NCBI RefSeq assembly: GCF_025802015.1
Contig: NZ_JAOYFC010000002.1
Coordinates: 248,001 to 312,000, forward strand
DNA length: 64,000 nucleotides
Direction of reading: 5' to 3'
Origin: Falsihalocynthiibacter halioticoli
Lineage (GTDB): Bacteria > Pseudomonadota > Alphaproteobacteria > Rhodobacterales > Rhodobacteraceae
The notes beneath the pieces are model-generated. The model was not told the origin of the DNA, searched no databases, and saw only the letters and a list, made by a program, of their open reading frames with translations. Position numbers and translations under genes: made by a program. Shown here in pieces: positions 52,508 through 62,044 of the stretch (positions within the stretch are counted from its first letter, which is position 1; each line of letters begins with the position of its first letter).

Positions 52508-52891
52508 AGTGTATGATCTCGTATATCAGGATGCTCGTCACGCTAAGCGCCGAGAATAGCGAAAGTCAAACCCGAATCCTGATCCAGAAAAATTCGAGGC
52601 AATTCACATTTGAATTTCGATAATCCGATTAAAATCACCACCCGACAGCGTACAATATGCCGAAAAATCAGACATTTTGACAAATCCAACCGTTATCGCA
52701 ACGGAAACCGGGCAACGGCACGCTTGCTTTTTTTTTACATTTGCCCTGAACTACCCCGCATGGCGGATCGAACCTCGAAGTGAGTCGTTATTGCATATGA
52801 AACGAAATTTGCTTCTACCCAAGCGAGTCCGAGAACTCGTGTCCAAAAAATCCGGAAAGCCGGGGTCCGCATATCCAACAAGGAGAGTAAT
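52508..52891. other. 384-base divergent promoter region of the peptide transporter
   Basis: The region lies between the ATPase gene (minus) and the binding-protein gene (plus) and must hold both promoters. It is AT-rich around 52600-52700 and has a long T-run at about 52727-52736. A clear ribosome site AAGGAGAG precedes the ATG at 52892. Short ORFs inside show no recognisable family. I see no clear operator. Confidence 0.5.
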
Positions 52892-54589
52892 ATGAAAATG
52901 AAGACAGCCCTACTGGGCGCTGCTGCCGCATTTGCGATGGCCCCTATGGCCATGGCGGAACGAGGCGCAGACGGCCATGTAAACATCATCTATTGGCAAG
53001 CGCCATCGATCATGAACCCATATCTTTCCGGCGGTACAAAAGACCTTGAGGCCGCGAGCCTCGTCATTGAGCCGCTCGCCCGCTATGACCAAGACGGCAA
53101 CATGGTTCCATGGCTCGTCGACTCTGTACCAACAGTAGAAAACGGCGGCGTCTCTGAAGACCTCACAACTGTAACGTGGAAGCTGAAAGAAGGCCTTCTG
53201 TGGTCTGACGGCACACCAGTTACTTCTGCTGACGTCAAGTTTAGCTGGGAATACTGTACCGCTGACGGCGGTGGCTGCGCGCAGTCCGAAAAGTACAATG
53301 ATGTTGTCGACGTTGAAACACCCGACGAACTTACAGCGATTGTAAAATTCGGCGTGTCCAAGCCCTTCCCTTATGGCCCCTTTGTTGGCGCGCAAGCTCC
53401 GATCCTTCAAAAGGCGCAGTTTGAAAACTGCCTCGGCCCAAAGGCACCTGAGTGTACAGAAGAGAACTTCGCACCGATCGGCACTGGCCCGTTCACCGTA
53501 ACAGAGTTCCGCCCGAACGACGTTGTGTCGCTCGAAGCAAACCCGAACTACCGTGATGCGTCCAAACCAGCGTTTGCGACAGCGACACTCAAAGGCGGCG
53601 GCGACGCAACCGCGGCTGGCCGTTCGGTTCTTGAAACCGGCGAGTTTGACTACGCGTGGAACCTACAGCTTGCACCAGACGTGCTTGCCAACATGGAAGC
53701 CAAGGGCAAAGGCAAGATCGTGTCCGGATTTGGTACGCTTGTTGAGCGGATCATGGTTAACCAAACCGATCCTTCCGCTGATCTCGGTGACGAGCGCGCT
53801 ACCAAAAAACACCCACACCCGTTCCTGACAGACAAGAACGTACGCCAAGCGCTTTCCATGGCGATTGACCGCGAACTGCTGACAGAAATCGGCTATGGCG
53901 CTGCTGGTCGTCCAACTTGTAACGTGCTGCCTGCTCCTGCGATCTATGCCTCGACCGCAAACGACGGCTGCCTTGTACAAGACATTGCTGGTGCAAATGA
54001 GCTTCTCGAAAGCGCTGGTTGGGTGAAAGGTGCTGACGGCATCCGCGCCAAAGATGGTGTGCGTCTTTCGATGCTGTATCAAACATCCACAAACGCTGTG
54101 CGTCAGGATTTCCAAGCTCTGATCAAACAGTGGTGGGGCGAAATCGGCGTTGAAACCGAACTTCGCAACCTTGATGCGTCCGTGTTCTTCGGTGGTGACC
54201 CAGGTTCGCCTGACACATTCCAGAAGTTCTTTGCTGACGTAGAAATGTACGCCAACAACTTCGACGGCACAGACCCAGAGTCCTATATGGCAAACTGGGA
54301 GTGTAAGCAGGCTCCAAGCCCAGAGAACCAGTGGCAAGGCAACAACATGCCACGCTTCTGCTCTGAGGAATATGACGCTCTCGTGGCCAAGATGGCTGTG
54401 ACTGGCGACATCAATGAGCGTGCCGAACTTGCCAAAGCTATGAACGACATGCTGATGCAAGAATATGTCATCATTCCACTTGTGGACCGTGGCCGAGTGT
54501 CGGCTCACTCCAACACTCTTGGTGGTGTGATCCTCAATACTTGGGACAGCGAGCTGTGGAACGCAGCTGACTGGCATCGCGTCAAGTAA
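52892..54589 (+). CDS. Peptide ABC transporter substrate-binding protein (family 5)
   Basis: A periplasmic solute-binding protein of 565 residues. It begins with a signal peptide (MKMKTALLGAAAAFAMAPMAMA, cleavage likely after residue 22). SBP-family-5 hallmarks follow: LVIEPLARYDQDGNMVPWLV, WKLKEGLLWSDGTPVTSADVKFSWEY, PIGTGPFTV and RQALSMAIDRELL. Several cysteine pairs (for example CTADGGGC, CLGPKAPEC, CNVL to DGC) suggest disulfides, as fits the periplasm. A hairpin terminator follows, so more of this protein than of the permeases is likely made. Confidence 0.93.
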   Translation: MKMKTALLGAAAAFAMAPMAMAERGADGHVNIIYWQAPSIMNPYLSGGTKDLEAASLVIEPLARYDQDGNMVPWLVDSVPTVENGGVSEDLTTVTWKLKEGLLWSDGTPVTSADVKFSWEYCTADGGGCAQSEKYNDVVDVETPDELTAIVKFGVSKPFPYGPFVGAQAPILQKAQFENCLGPKAPECTEENFAPIGTGPFTVTEFRPNDVVSLEANPNYRDASKPAFATATLKGGGDATAAGRSVLETGEFDYAWNLQLAPDVLANMEAKGKGKIVSGFGTLVERIMVNQTDPSADLGDERATKKHPHPFLTDKNVRQALSMAIDRELLTEIGYGAAGRPTCNVLPAPAIYASTANDGCLVQDIAGANELLESAGWVKGADGIRAKDGVRLSMLYQTSTNAVRQDFQALIKQWWGEIGVETELRNLDASVFFGGDPGSPDTFQKFFADVEMYANNFDGTDPESYMANWECKQAPSPENQWQGNNMPRFCSEEYDALVAKMAVTGDINERAELAKAMNDMLMQEYVIIPLVDRGRVSAHSNTLGGVILNTWDSELWNAADWHRVK

Positions 54590-54602
54590 ACCTATGTGAA
54601 TT

Positions 54603-54633
54603 GGGGCGTCCGTAAGTTTCGGGCGCCCCTTTT
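54603..54633 (+). terminator. Partial terminator between binding-protein and permease genes
   Basis: A 10-bp stem (GGGGCGTCCG with CGGGCGCCCC, one G-T pair) around TAAGTTT, followed by TTTT. It probably attenuates read-through into the permease genes rather than stopping it. Confidence 0.7.
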
Positions 54634-54690
54634 CCATATCTTGGCTTCCCCTGAATACCAGAGCCGATCAATCGGCCCGAGGCAAACCAC

Positions 54691-55698
54691 ATGCTCACAT
54701 TCACGCTCCGCAGGCTGCTGCTCGCGATCCCGACGCTTATTTTCATTTCGTTGGTCATTTTCCTGCTTCTGGAACTCGCACCCGGCGATCCGATGGCACA
54801 AGTGCCCTTGACGGTCCCTCCAGAAGTAAAGGCGCAGATGCGCGAGGCTCTCGGCCTTGGACAACCGATCCATATCCGCTTTGTCAAATGGCTCTACCAG
54901 TTCTATGTGGTTGAACCGCTTTATCTCGCAGACGCTTTATTCGGAACCAGCTGGTCCGAAGGTCTGCCCCGCATCATTTCTTGGCAGTGGCGCTCCTCCG
55001 TTCTTGACGTCGTTGCCCAACGTATCCCGCAAACTCTTTGGGTTGTTGGCCTTTCCTATGTGATTGGTGCCATGATCGCTGTTCCGATCGGCGTCATCTC
55101 TGCCTATCGCCAGTACTCGATCTTCGATCAAATCGGCACATTCATTTCGATGGTCGGCTTCTCGGTTCCGACCTTCTTTACCGGTGTTTTGCTGATCGTG
55201 ATCTTCTCGGTCAACCTTGGCTGGTTCCCATCAATTTACGACACGACACTGGTTGTGAATGACTGGCCTTCCTTCGTTAAACAGCTCAAGCAGATGGTGA
55301 TGCCGGTCTTTGTTCTGGCGCTTTATAACGCAGCACAGATCAGCCGCTTTATGCGCGCCTCCATGCTCGACAACCTCAATCAGGATTACGTCCGCACTGC
55401 GCGTGCAAAGGGGCTCGGAGAGCGGGCCGTTGTGTTGGTCCATGTGCTGCGCAACTCGATGATCCCTGTTGTGACCGTGATTGCGCTTGGTGTGCCGACG
55501 GTCTTTTCCGGTGCGATCATTACGGAGCAGGTGTTCAAGGTGAATGGCCTCGGCCAGCTTCTGATTACGGCCATTCAGGCCAATGACCTTCCAACAGTTC
55601 AAACGCTGACCGTGATCTTTGCGATCCTGATCATCCTGTTCAATCTAATTGCCGATATCCTTTATGGTATCCTCGACCCAAGGATCCGCTATGACTAA
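54691..55698 (+). CDS. Peptide ABC transporter permease, DppB type
   Basis: A 335-residue inner-membrane permease with six spans, starting MLTFTLRRLLLAIPTLIFISL as is typical for DppB/OppB. APGDPMAQ follows the first span, and the EAA-loop region that docks the ATPase reads YVRTARAKGLGERAVVLVHVLRNSMIPVVT. It pairs with the next gene, whose ATG overlaps its stop by 8 bases. Confidence 0.93.
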   Translation: MLTFTLRRLLLAIPTLIFISLVIFLLLELAPGDPMAQVPLTVPPEVKAQMREALGLGQPIHIRFVKWLYQFYVVEPLYLADALFGTSWSEGLPRIISWQWRSSVLDVVAQRIPQTLWVVGLSYVIGAMIAVPIGVISAYRQYSIFDQIGTFISMVGFSVPTFFTGVLLIVIFSVNLGWFPSIYDTTLVVNDWPSFVKQLKQMVMPVFVLALYNAAQISRFMRASMLDNLNQDYVRTARAKGLGERAVVLVHVLRNSMIPVVTVIALGVPTVFSGAIITEQVFKVNGLGQLLITAIQANDLPTVQTLTVIFAILIILFNLIADILYGILDPRIRYD

Positions 55699-56614
55699 GA
55701 CAGCCGTACACTCAAACGACGCCACCGAAGAAACTGCAACCCGCAGCCAGTGGTGGGACGTCTGGGATCAGTTCAAGACCCACCGCGGCGCGATGGTCGG
55801 CTTGATCATATTTGTGTCGATCCTGTTGTTCGTCGTTGTCGGGCCATGGGTGTGGACCATTGATCCAACCCATATCGATATCCGCGCCCGCAACCAGGGG
55901 CCAAGCCTTGCGCATCCATTTGGAACTGACCAACTTGGCCGCGATATCTTTGCGCGGATGATGGCAGGCGGTCAGGTTTCCATGGCTGTGGGGATGACGG
56001 CGATGGCGCTTTCCTTGTTCCTCGGCACGTTGATCGGGGTGTTGGCTGGGTATTTCAAATGGCTCGACGGGCCGCTTATGCGCTTGACCGACCTGTTCCT
56101 CGCCCTGCCCCTTCTACCCCTGCTGTTGGTGATTATCCTTCTGTTCCGCGAACGCCTAAGTTCGGTATTCGGGCCAGAGGGCGGCATTTTCATCCTAATG
56201 GTGTTCGCAATCGGCATAACAAGCTGGATGCAGGCTGCGCGGATTGTGCGCGGTGACGTGCTAGCGCTCAAGGAACGCGAGTTTGTTTTGGCTGCCCATT
56301 CCATCGGAACAGCCCCGCGCAAGATGATCCTACGGCATATTCTGCCCAACGTGATGTCGCCCATCATGGTGTCGGCCACGCTCGGAATTGCCAATGCAAT
56401 CATCACAGAGAGTGCGCTCTCGTTCCTCGGCCTCGGCTTCCCACCAGACTTCCCAACATGGGGCCGGTTGCTCTTTGACGGCGTTGACTTCCTTCAGCAG
56501 TACCCAGAGCGCGTTCTGTTCCCGGGCATTGCAATCTCGCTAACTGTGCTGTCGGTTAACTATATCGGCGACGGGCTGCGCGATGCGCTCGATCCACGCA
56601 TTCGCGGGCGCTAA
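55691..56614 (+). CDS. Peptide ABC transporter permease, DppC type
   Basis: A 307-residue partner permease. A soluble N-terminus (MTKTAVHSNDATEETATRSQ) precedes the first span, then GTDQLGRDIFARMMAGGQVSM, which is the DppC/OppC signature, and an EAA loop in EREFVLAAHSIGTAPRKMILRHILPNVMSP. It ends IGDGLRDALDPRIRGR as is usual for the family. The start at 55691 is chosen because it overlaps the DppB-type stop; the upstream ATG at 55649 is inside that gene. Confidence 0.93.
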   Translation: MTKTAVHSNDATEETATRSQWWDVWDQFKTHRGAMVGLIIFVSILLFVVVGPWVWTIDPTHIDIRARNQGPSLAHPFGTDQLGRDIFARMMAGGQVSMAVGMTAMALSLFLGTLIGVLAGYFKWLDGPLMRLTDLFLALPLLPLLLVIILLFRERLSSVFGPEGGIFILMVFAIGITSWMQAARIVRGDVLALKEREFVLAAHSIGTAPRKMILRHILPNVMSPIMVSATLGIANAIITESALSFLGLGFPPDFPTWGRLLFDGVDFLQQYPERVLFPGIAISLTVLSVNYIGDGLRDALDPRIRGR

Positions 56615-56624
56615 ACAACATGCC

Positions 56625-56657
56625 AAAAAACCACAAAGGGGCCATGTGGCCCCTTTG
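56625..56657 (-). terminator. Terminator of the DUF3422 gene
   Basis: A palindromic hairpin (CAAAGGGGCCA with TGGCCCCTTTG, 56634-56657) followed on the minus strand, after 3 bases, by six T. It lies between the convergent DppC-type and DUF3422 genes. Confidence 0.7.
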
Positions 56658-56680
56658 CTTATGGCAAAACGATCTCGTCT

Positions 56681-57964
56681 CTAATGACCAATTCGCTTCT
56701 TGAGGTTTTTCAGGTACATCCAAACTCCTAACACGACAAACGGTACAAGCACCGCAGTCAGAACCGTTTTGGAAAGATGAAAGTTCTTTGCCAGAGGTGC
56801 AAAGAAATACCCCAGAAGACTGACAGCATAATAAGAAATTGCCACAACCGAGAGCCCCTCAACTGTTTGCTGGAGGCGCAATTGCAGATCCGCGCGTCTG
56901 TCCATAGACCGCAGGATCTCTTGATTTTGTCGCCCGCGCTCCACATCCACCCGCGTGCGCAGCAACTCAGCAGCGCGCACCGCCCGATCTGACATCCGCT
57001 GCAACAATTTCTCCGCAGCCGTCACTGTGCGCATCGCAGGATCAAATCGACGCATCATGAATTCGTCAAAGGTCTGTCGCCCTCTATACCGCTCTTCTCG
57101 CAATATCTTGATCCGTTGGTTTACGATTGCCTCATACGCGTTCGTCGCGCCAAACCGATAACTTGTTTCTGCAGTCAACTGCTCCAACCTCGCTGTAAGA
57201 GGCTTGAGCTCGGCAAGGGTCTCCTCGGCGGCGTCCACTGTTGTCCCCATCCGCGCCACAACACCCGTCAATTCGGATTCAATGGGGCCAATCTCGCCCA
57301 TTAGATTTTTGGCCGTGAGATAGCCGAGCATGGCCATAGTTTTATAGGTTTCGATCTCACATAGCCGTTGAAGAATACGCCCTGTCCGTTGCGGACCAAC
57401 GCCATCCTGCATCATCATCGCGAACCTGACGTGGCCAGCCTCATCAATACGAAAGTCAGAGGCAACCAGCGCAGAAGCATCCAAAATTTCGCTCACGGCA
57501 AGGCTTTCCGGAACAAACCACTGTGTCAGATTTTCAAGGATTGCCTCGTCATGCTCCGGTCGCTTCTCGATATGGAAATGCGCAGACGTAAGCCGAAGTC
57601 CGGGCGCTTTGGCACACCAATCTTTTGGAAAGACTTCAAAACCCTTCGGATCGAACGCCCGACTCGCGACCGCTTCGGTGAAGATTGTATAGGTTAAGAA
57701 CTCACTGTGACTCTCCCATTTCAGGAAATGGCGGCCAAGTGGGCCAAAGTAGTGTGTCGCGCCGGGACGTGGATGCACAGCTCCGTGACGGTCCAGTAAA
57801 TCCAGAAGATGCGCGCGCTCGGCTGCATAGTCTCGCTCTTGGCCATCTGGTGTTTTAAGCGCCAGAAAAACCGCGCTCGCTGGCGCGGAAAGCGCGGGGA
57901 ATGGCCGTGCATGAAGTTCATTCGCCAAATGATATCGGTCTGGATGATCTTTGATCTCGTCCAT
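56681..57964 (-). CDS. DUF3422 family membrane-anchored protein
   Basis: A 427-residue protein with the DUF3422 N-terminal signature ANELHARPFPALSAP, a middle domain with TYTIFTE and HFHIEKRPEHDEAILENL, a long helical region (about 220-370, possible coiled coil), and two C-terminal hydrophobic spans (SYYAVSLLGYFFAPLA and VLVPFVVLGVWMYL). The family is conserved in proteobacteria without a known reaction; a membrane-associated role is inferred from the spans. It is a single gene with its own terminator. Confidence 0.85.
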   Translation of the reverse strand: MDEIKDHPDRYHLANELHARPFPALSAPASAVFLALKTPDGQERDYAAERAHLLDLLDRHGAVHPRPGATHYFGPLGRHFLKWESHSEFLTYTIFTEAVASRAFDPKGFEVFPKDWCAKAPGLRLTSAHFHIEKRPEHDEAILENLTQWFVPESLAVSEILDASALVASDFRIDEAGHVRFAMMMQDGVGPQRTGRILQRLCEIETYKTMAMLGYLTAKNLMGEIGPIESELTGVVARMGTTVDAAEETLAELKPLTARLEQLTAETSYRFGATNAYEAIVNQRIKILREERYRGRQTFDEFMMRRFDPAMRTVTAAEKLLQRMSDRAVRAAELLRTRVDVERGRQNQEILRSMDRRADLQLRLQQTVEGLSVVAISYYAVSLLGYFFAPLAKNFHLSKTVLTAVLVPFVVLGVWMYLKNLKKRIGH

Positions 57965-58102
57965 ACTTGCCCCTTACGGCCCTTGAATAGTGGGCTATGA
58001 TTTTCATCCAACATAAAGCGCCGCGCCAAAGTGTAAAGAAATTTTCGCATTGTTTTCAATGTGTTAACTGTGTGCGAATGTATACAAAAACGTCAAACAA
58101 AG

Positions 58103-58135
58103 AAAAAGCGCCCCGCCATATCCGGCGGAGCGCTT
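58103..58135 (-). terminator. Terminator of the pntAB operon
   Basis: A 12-bp stem with one mismatch (58106-58117 with 58124-58135, loop ATATCC), followed on the minus strand by TTTTTCT. It lies 30 bases after the pntB stop. Confidence 0.8.
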
Positions 58136-58165
58136 GGTATTGATCTTCCGAAAACGGAAGTGATG

Positions 58166-59599
58166 TTAGTTGATCATCGTCAGCAGTTGATCGAGGCTTG
58201 CCTTCGCATCGCCGTAGAACATCCGTGTGTTTTCTTTATAGAACAACGGGTTCTCGATACCGGAGTAGCCAGTACCCTGTCCGCGCTTGGACACGAACAC
58301 CTGCTTGGCTTTCCAACACTCCAGAACCGGCATGCCGGCAATCGGGCTGTTCGGATCATCTTGTGCGGCTGGGTTCACGATGTCATTCGAACCAATCACG
58401 ATGGCAACATCGGTTTCGGGGAAATCTTCGTTGATCTCGTCCATTTCAAGCACGATGTCATATGGCACTTTGGCTTCGGCCAAAAGCACGTTCATGTGGC
58501 CCGGCAGACGACCCGCAACAGGGTGGATCGCAAAGCGCACATTCTTGCCCTTGGCGCGCAGGCGCTTTGTCAGTTCGCTTACGCTTTGCTGAGCTTGCGC
58601 CACGGCCATACCATAGCCAGGAATGATGATGATGTTGTCCGCTTCTTCAAGTGCGGTAGCAACGCCATCTGCATCAATCGCGACTTGCTCGCCTTCGACT
58701 TCCATCTGCGGTCCTGCAGCGCCACCAAAGCCGCCGAGGATAACACTGATGAAGGAGCGGTTCATCGCCTTACACATGATGTAAGAGAGGATTGCACCCG
58801 AAGAACCAACCAGCGCGCCCACAACGATCAGAAGGTCGTTGCCGAGCGAGAAACCAATCGCCGCCGCAGCCCAGCCAGAGTAGCTGTTAAGCATCGATAC
58901 AACGACGGGCATATCCGCGCCGCCAATCCCCATAATGAGGTGATAGCCGATAAAGAAGGCTGCCAGCGTCATGATAAAGAGAGGCAAGATGCCGCCAGTG
59001 TTGAAGTACCAGACAAGGCAGACAAGCGACAAAATAGCGGCCGAAGCGTTCAGAACATGACCACCGGGAAGCTTTTGCGCCGCCGATGTGACCTTACCCG
59101 CCAGCTTGCCATAGGCAATAACCGAACCCGTGAACGTCACCGCACCGATAAAGATACCGAGGAACAATTCAATCCGCAGGATGTTTTGTTCAACCGGAGT
59201 TTTATGCGCAAGCAATGCCGCAAACCCTTCGAGGCCGTGGCGTGCTGTCTCGTCCATCGACAAAACATTACCTAGCTCGAGGTGTGCGTTATAGCCCACA
59301 AATACCGCCGCAAGACCAACAAGCGAGTGCATCGCCGCCACAAGCTGCGGCATCTCGGTCATCTGGACGCGCTGCGCCACATAGGTGCCGATCACGCCGC
59401 CAGCTACGATGAGAACAATTGACAGCACCCAAAGGCCAGACCCCGGCCCGACGAGCGTTGCAAAGACCGCCAGCGCCATGCCGACGATACCATACCAAAC
59501 CGCGCGTTTCGCGCTTTCCTGTCCGGACAATCCGCCGAGGGACAGGATGAAAAGAACCGCCGCAACAACGTAAGCGGCTGTGGTGAAACCAAATTCCAT
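58166..59599 (-). CDS. pntB: NAD(P) transhydrogenase subunit beta
   Basis: PntB forms most of the membrane proton channel and the NADP(H) domain of the proton-translocating transhydrogenase. The 477-residue product has about nine N-terminal spans, then the soluble domain with IIIPGYGMAVAQAQ (NADP(H) loop), FAIHPVAGRLPGHMNVLLAEA and the closing RGQGTGYSGIENPLFY. It follows pntA after 13 bases. Confidence 0.96.
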   Translation of the reverse strand: MEFGFTTAAYVVAAVLFILSLGGLSGQESAKRAVWYGIVGMALAVFATLVGPGSGLWVLSIVLIVAGGVIGTYVAQRVQMTEMPQLVAAMHSLVGLAAVFVGYNAHLELGNVLSMDETARHGLEGFAALLAHKTPVEQNILRIELFLGIFIGAVTFTGSVIAYGKLAGKVTSAAQKLPGGHVLNASAAILSLVCLVWYFNTGGILPLFIMTLAAFFIGYHLIMGIGGADMPVVVSMLNSYSGWAAAAIGFSLGNDLLIVVGALVGSSGAILSYIMCKAMNRSFISVILGGFGGAAGPQMEVEGEQVAIDADGVATALEEADNIIIIPGYGMAVAQAQQSVSELTKRLRAKGKNVRFAIHPVAGRLPGHMNVLLAEAKVPYDIVLEMDEINEDFPETDVAIVIGSNDIVNPAAQDDPNSPIAGMPVLECWKAKQVFVSKRGQGTGYSGIENPLFYKENTRMFYGDAKASLDQLLTMIN

Positions 59600-59612
59600 G
59601 ATCCCTACCCCC

Positions 59613-61187
59613 TTAAGATTTCTGGAACATGGCGAGCATACGCCGTGTCACGAGGAAGCCGCCGAAGATGTTAATTCCGGCCATGAAGATCGACAGAGCT
59701 GCCAACAGAATGACGAGGAACGACCCCGACCCGATCTGCATAAGCGCACCCAGAATGATGATCGACGAAATCGCATTGGTCACCGCCATAAGTGGCGTAT
59801 GAAGCGAGTGGCTGACGTTCCAGATCACTTGGAAACCGACGAATACGGCAAGAACGAACACGATGAAGTGCTGCATAAAGCTTGCTGGTGCATAGAGACC
59901 GGCAAGAAGCATGAGCGCTCCGCCAATACCGAGCAACGTGAATTGCTGCTTGGTTTGGGCTTTGAATGCCGCAACTTCTTGGGCCTTTTTCTCTTCGGCT
60001 GTGAGTTCGGGCGCCGCCGGTTTCGGCTTGGCCGCCGCAATCGCTGCCACTTTGGGTGGCGGCGGCGGGAAAGTAATTTCACCTTGGTGCGTCACAGTCG
60101 CGCCGCGGATCACATCGTCTTCCATATCGTGGTTGATCTGACCGTCTTTTTCTGGTGTCAGATCGGACATCATATGGCGAATGTTGTTGGCATACAGCGA
60201 CGATGCCTGTGCCGCCATGCGCGATGGGAAGTCTGTGTAACCGATGATGGTTACGCCATTTTTCGTTACGATCTTCTCGTCCGCGACGGTCAGCTTACAG
60301 TTGCCGCCTTTTTCGGCTGCAAGGTCAACGATGACAGAGCCGTCTTTCATTGCTGCAACCATATCCTCGGTCCAAAGCTCTGGAGCTTCGCGGTTCGGGA
60401 TAAGGGCGGTCGTAATCACGATATCGACTTCTGGCGCCAATTCGCGGAACTTCGCAAGCTGTGCTTCGCGGAATTCTGGCGAAGAAACAGAGGCATAGCC
60501 GCCAGTTGCGGCACCGTCTTGCTGTTCTTCTTCAAAGTCGAGGTAAACAAATTCGGCCCCCATGGACTCGACCTGTTCCGCCACTTCTGGGCGCACGTCG
60601 AACGCATAAGTAATCGCACCGAGGCTGGTGGCCGTTCCGATTGCGGCAAGTCCGGCAACACCGGCACCAACAACAAGAACCTTGGCTGGAGGCACTTTAC
60701 CCGCAGCCGTCACCTGACCCGTAAAGAACCGGCCAAAATTGTTACCCGCTTCGATAACCGCGCGGTAACCAGCGATGTTTGCCATGGAGCTTAGCGCATC
60801 CATCTTTTGCGCACGGCTGATGCGCGGCACCATTTCCATCGCGATAACATTGGCACCGGAAGACTTGGCAGCCTCCATACCATCGTCATTCGCAGCAGGG
60901 TTAAAGAAGGAAATCAGAGTTTTGTCCTTGGTCAGACGCTTGAGTTCCGTGGCATTTGGCTGGCGAACCTTGGCGATGATATCGCAGGCCTTCCACAATG
61001 CGGCGGCTCCGCGGATAACTTCAACGCCAGCTTCTTTATAAGCGGCATCAGAAAAACCGGCGCCCTTCCCCGCGCCCGCTTCGATCGCGCATTCGTATCC
61101 CAGCTTTTGCAACTGGAGCGCGCTTTCGGGCGTCATGGCAACGCGTGCCTCCCCCTCGAAAACTTCCTTCGGTGCTCCGATTTTCAC
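59613..61187 (-). CDS. pntA: NAD(P) transhydrogenase subunit alpha
   Basis: PntA binds NAD(H) and supplies part of the membrane domain. The 524-residue product starts MKIGAPKEVFEGEARVAMTP (alanine-dehydrogenase-like fold), with RPEVAEQVESMGAEFV and the NAD loop VVGAGVAGLAAIGTA. A proline/alanine linker near residue 400 (FPPPPPKVAAIAAAKP) leads to the hydrophobic C-terminal part. It is the single-chain form as in E. coli, not split into pntAA and pntAB. A near-palindrome lies 30 bases upstream. Confidence 0.96.
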   Translation of the reverse strand: MKIGAPKEVFEGEARVAMTPESALQLQKLGYECAIEAGAGKGAGFSDAAYKEAGVEVIRGAAALWKACDIIAKVRQPNATELKRLTKDKTLISFFNPAANDDGMEAAKSSGANVIAMEMVPRISRAQKMDALSSMANIAGYRAVIEAGNNFGRFFTGQVTAAGKVPPAKVLVVGAGVAGLAAIGTATSLGAITYAFDVRPEVAEQVESMGAEFVYLDFEEEQQDGAATGGYASVSSPEFREAQLAKFRELAPEVDIVITTALIPNREAPELWTEDMVAAMKDGSVIVDLAAEKGGNCKLTVADEKIVTKNGVTIIGYTDFPSRMAAQASSLYANNIRHMMSDLTPEKDGQINHDMEDDVIRGATVTHQGEITFPPPPPKVAAIAAAKPKPAAPELTAEEKKAQEVAAFKAQTKQQFTLLGIGGALMLLAGLYAPASFMQHFIVFVLAVFVGFQVIWNVSHSLHTPLMAVTNAISSIIILGALMQIGSGSFLVILLAALSIFMAGINIFGGFLVTRRMLAMFQKS

Positions 61188-61566
61188 AGCACTTTTCCCC
61201 TTTTCTCTATCTAAAACACAGGTTTTGAAATCTGTGGGCCGATCACCTCATATCTCGCGCAAGATTGTTTCTCAAGTTACCACCGCGGATTTCATAAAGA
61301 TTCTCAATTGCCAAGATACGGATTCACTTGCCAAAGCCGCGATAGAAAGCCACGATGCGCAAGGTGTTAGAGGGTAAGATGTCTGATATTGCTCGGATAA
61401 TAGGCTCACCGAACGGAAATGGCTCCATCGCAAGCGCGGCGCCAAAGGTGTTGCAACATTGCGTAGGCAAGGATGCTGTATTTGCCAAGGTTTCCGCCAA
61501 TGGGTTTGGTCGTTTCTTTTGCAATGACACGCGCAATGCTTCCCTAGCGTCAATTCGGAGGGTATC
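61188..61566. other. 379-base divergent region between pntA and GNAT genes
   Basis: No gene is recognised. At 61217-61236 CACAGGTTTTGAAATCTGTG is a 20-bp near-palindrome (8 of 10 arm positions pair) 30 bases upstream of the pntA ATG and could be an operator. A good ribosome site (GGAGGG) precedes the GNAT start at 61567. Confidence 0.45.
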
Positions 61567-62037
61567 ATGACCCGAACGTACCGCCGATACAAGGTAGAAG
61601 ACGCCGAGCCGACCTATGCCGTGTTCTATCGCGCCATTCGTGAAGGAACCGCAGATTACTACAGCGAGGAACAACGCTCGGCCTGGGCCGCAAGCGAAGA
61701 GATGCGCCCTGGATGGCCGGAACGCCTTGCGCAGACAGCCTGCTGGGTGGCCGAGGACGACGGCGAAGTGATCGGCTTTTTTACTCTTGAACAGGACGGC
61801 CACATTGATCTTGTGTTCGTCTTGCCGGAATACCACGGCACCGATGTCGCTGGGGCGCTTTACGACCTTATCTTAGTGGATGCACACGCCCTCGGCCTAC
61901 AGCGCCTGTTCACCGAAGCCAGTCGCATGGCACAGCCCTTCTTTGCCAAACGAGGCTGGCATATAACCAGCCGCGAAACCATTGTGCGCGAAGGCGTTGA
62001 GCTTGACCGATACAATATGGCGCGCGATCTGTTTTAG
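61567..62037 (+). CDS. GNAT-family N-acetyltransferase
   Basis: A 156-residue GCN5-type acetyltransferase fold: an N-terminal YRVRRYKxED-like strand (TYRRYKVEDAEPTYAVFY), the central strand VAEDDGEVIGFFTLEQDGHID, the acetyl-CoA-binding region FVLPEYHGTDVAGALYDLIL (a variant of Q/RxxGxG/A) and a C-terminal EASRMAQPFFAKRGW, typical of the family. The acceptor is unknown. It is convergent with the next gene, leaving 7 bases between stops. Confidence 0.82.
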   Translation: MTRTYRRYKVEDAEPTYAVFYRAIREGTADYYSEEQRSAWAASEEMRPGWPERLAQTACWVAEDDGEVIGFFTLEQDGHIDLVFVLPEYHGTDVAGALYDLILVDAHALGLQRLFTEASRMAQPFFAKRGWHITSRETIVREGVELDRYNMARDLF

Positions 62038-62044
62038 GCGCTCG

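Noticed and set aside
52677..52895. 72-codon ORF in the divergent transporter region
   Set aside because: No ATG with a ribosome site at its start, no family, and it lies where promoters are needed.
58061..59275. 404-codon plus-strand ORF antisense to pntB
   Set aside because: It is a shadow of pntB; PntB motifs are clear on the minus strand.
59580..60794. 404-codon plus-strand ORF antisense to pntA
   Set aside because: It is a shadow of pntA with His/Arg-rich composition.
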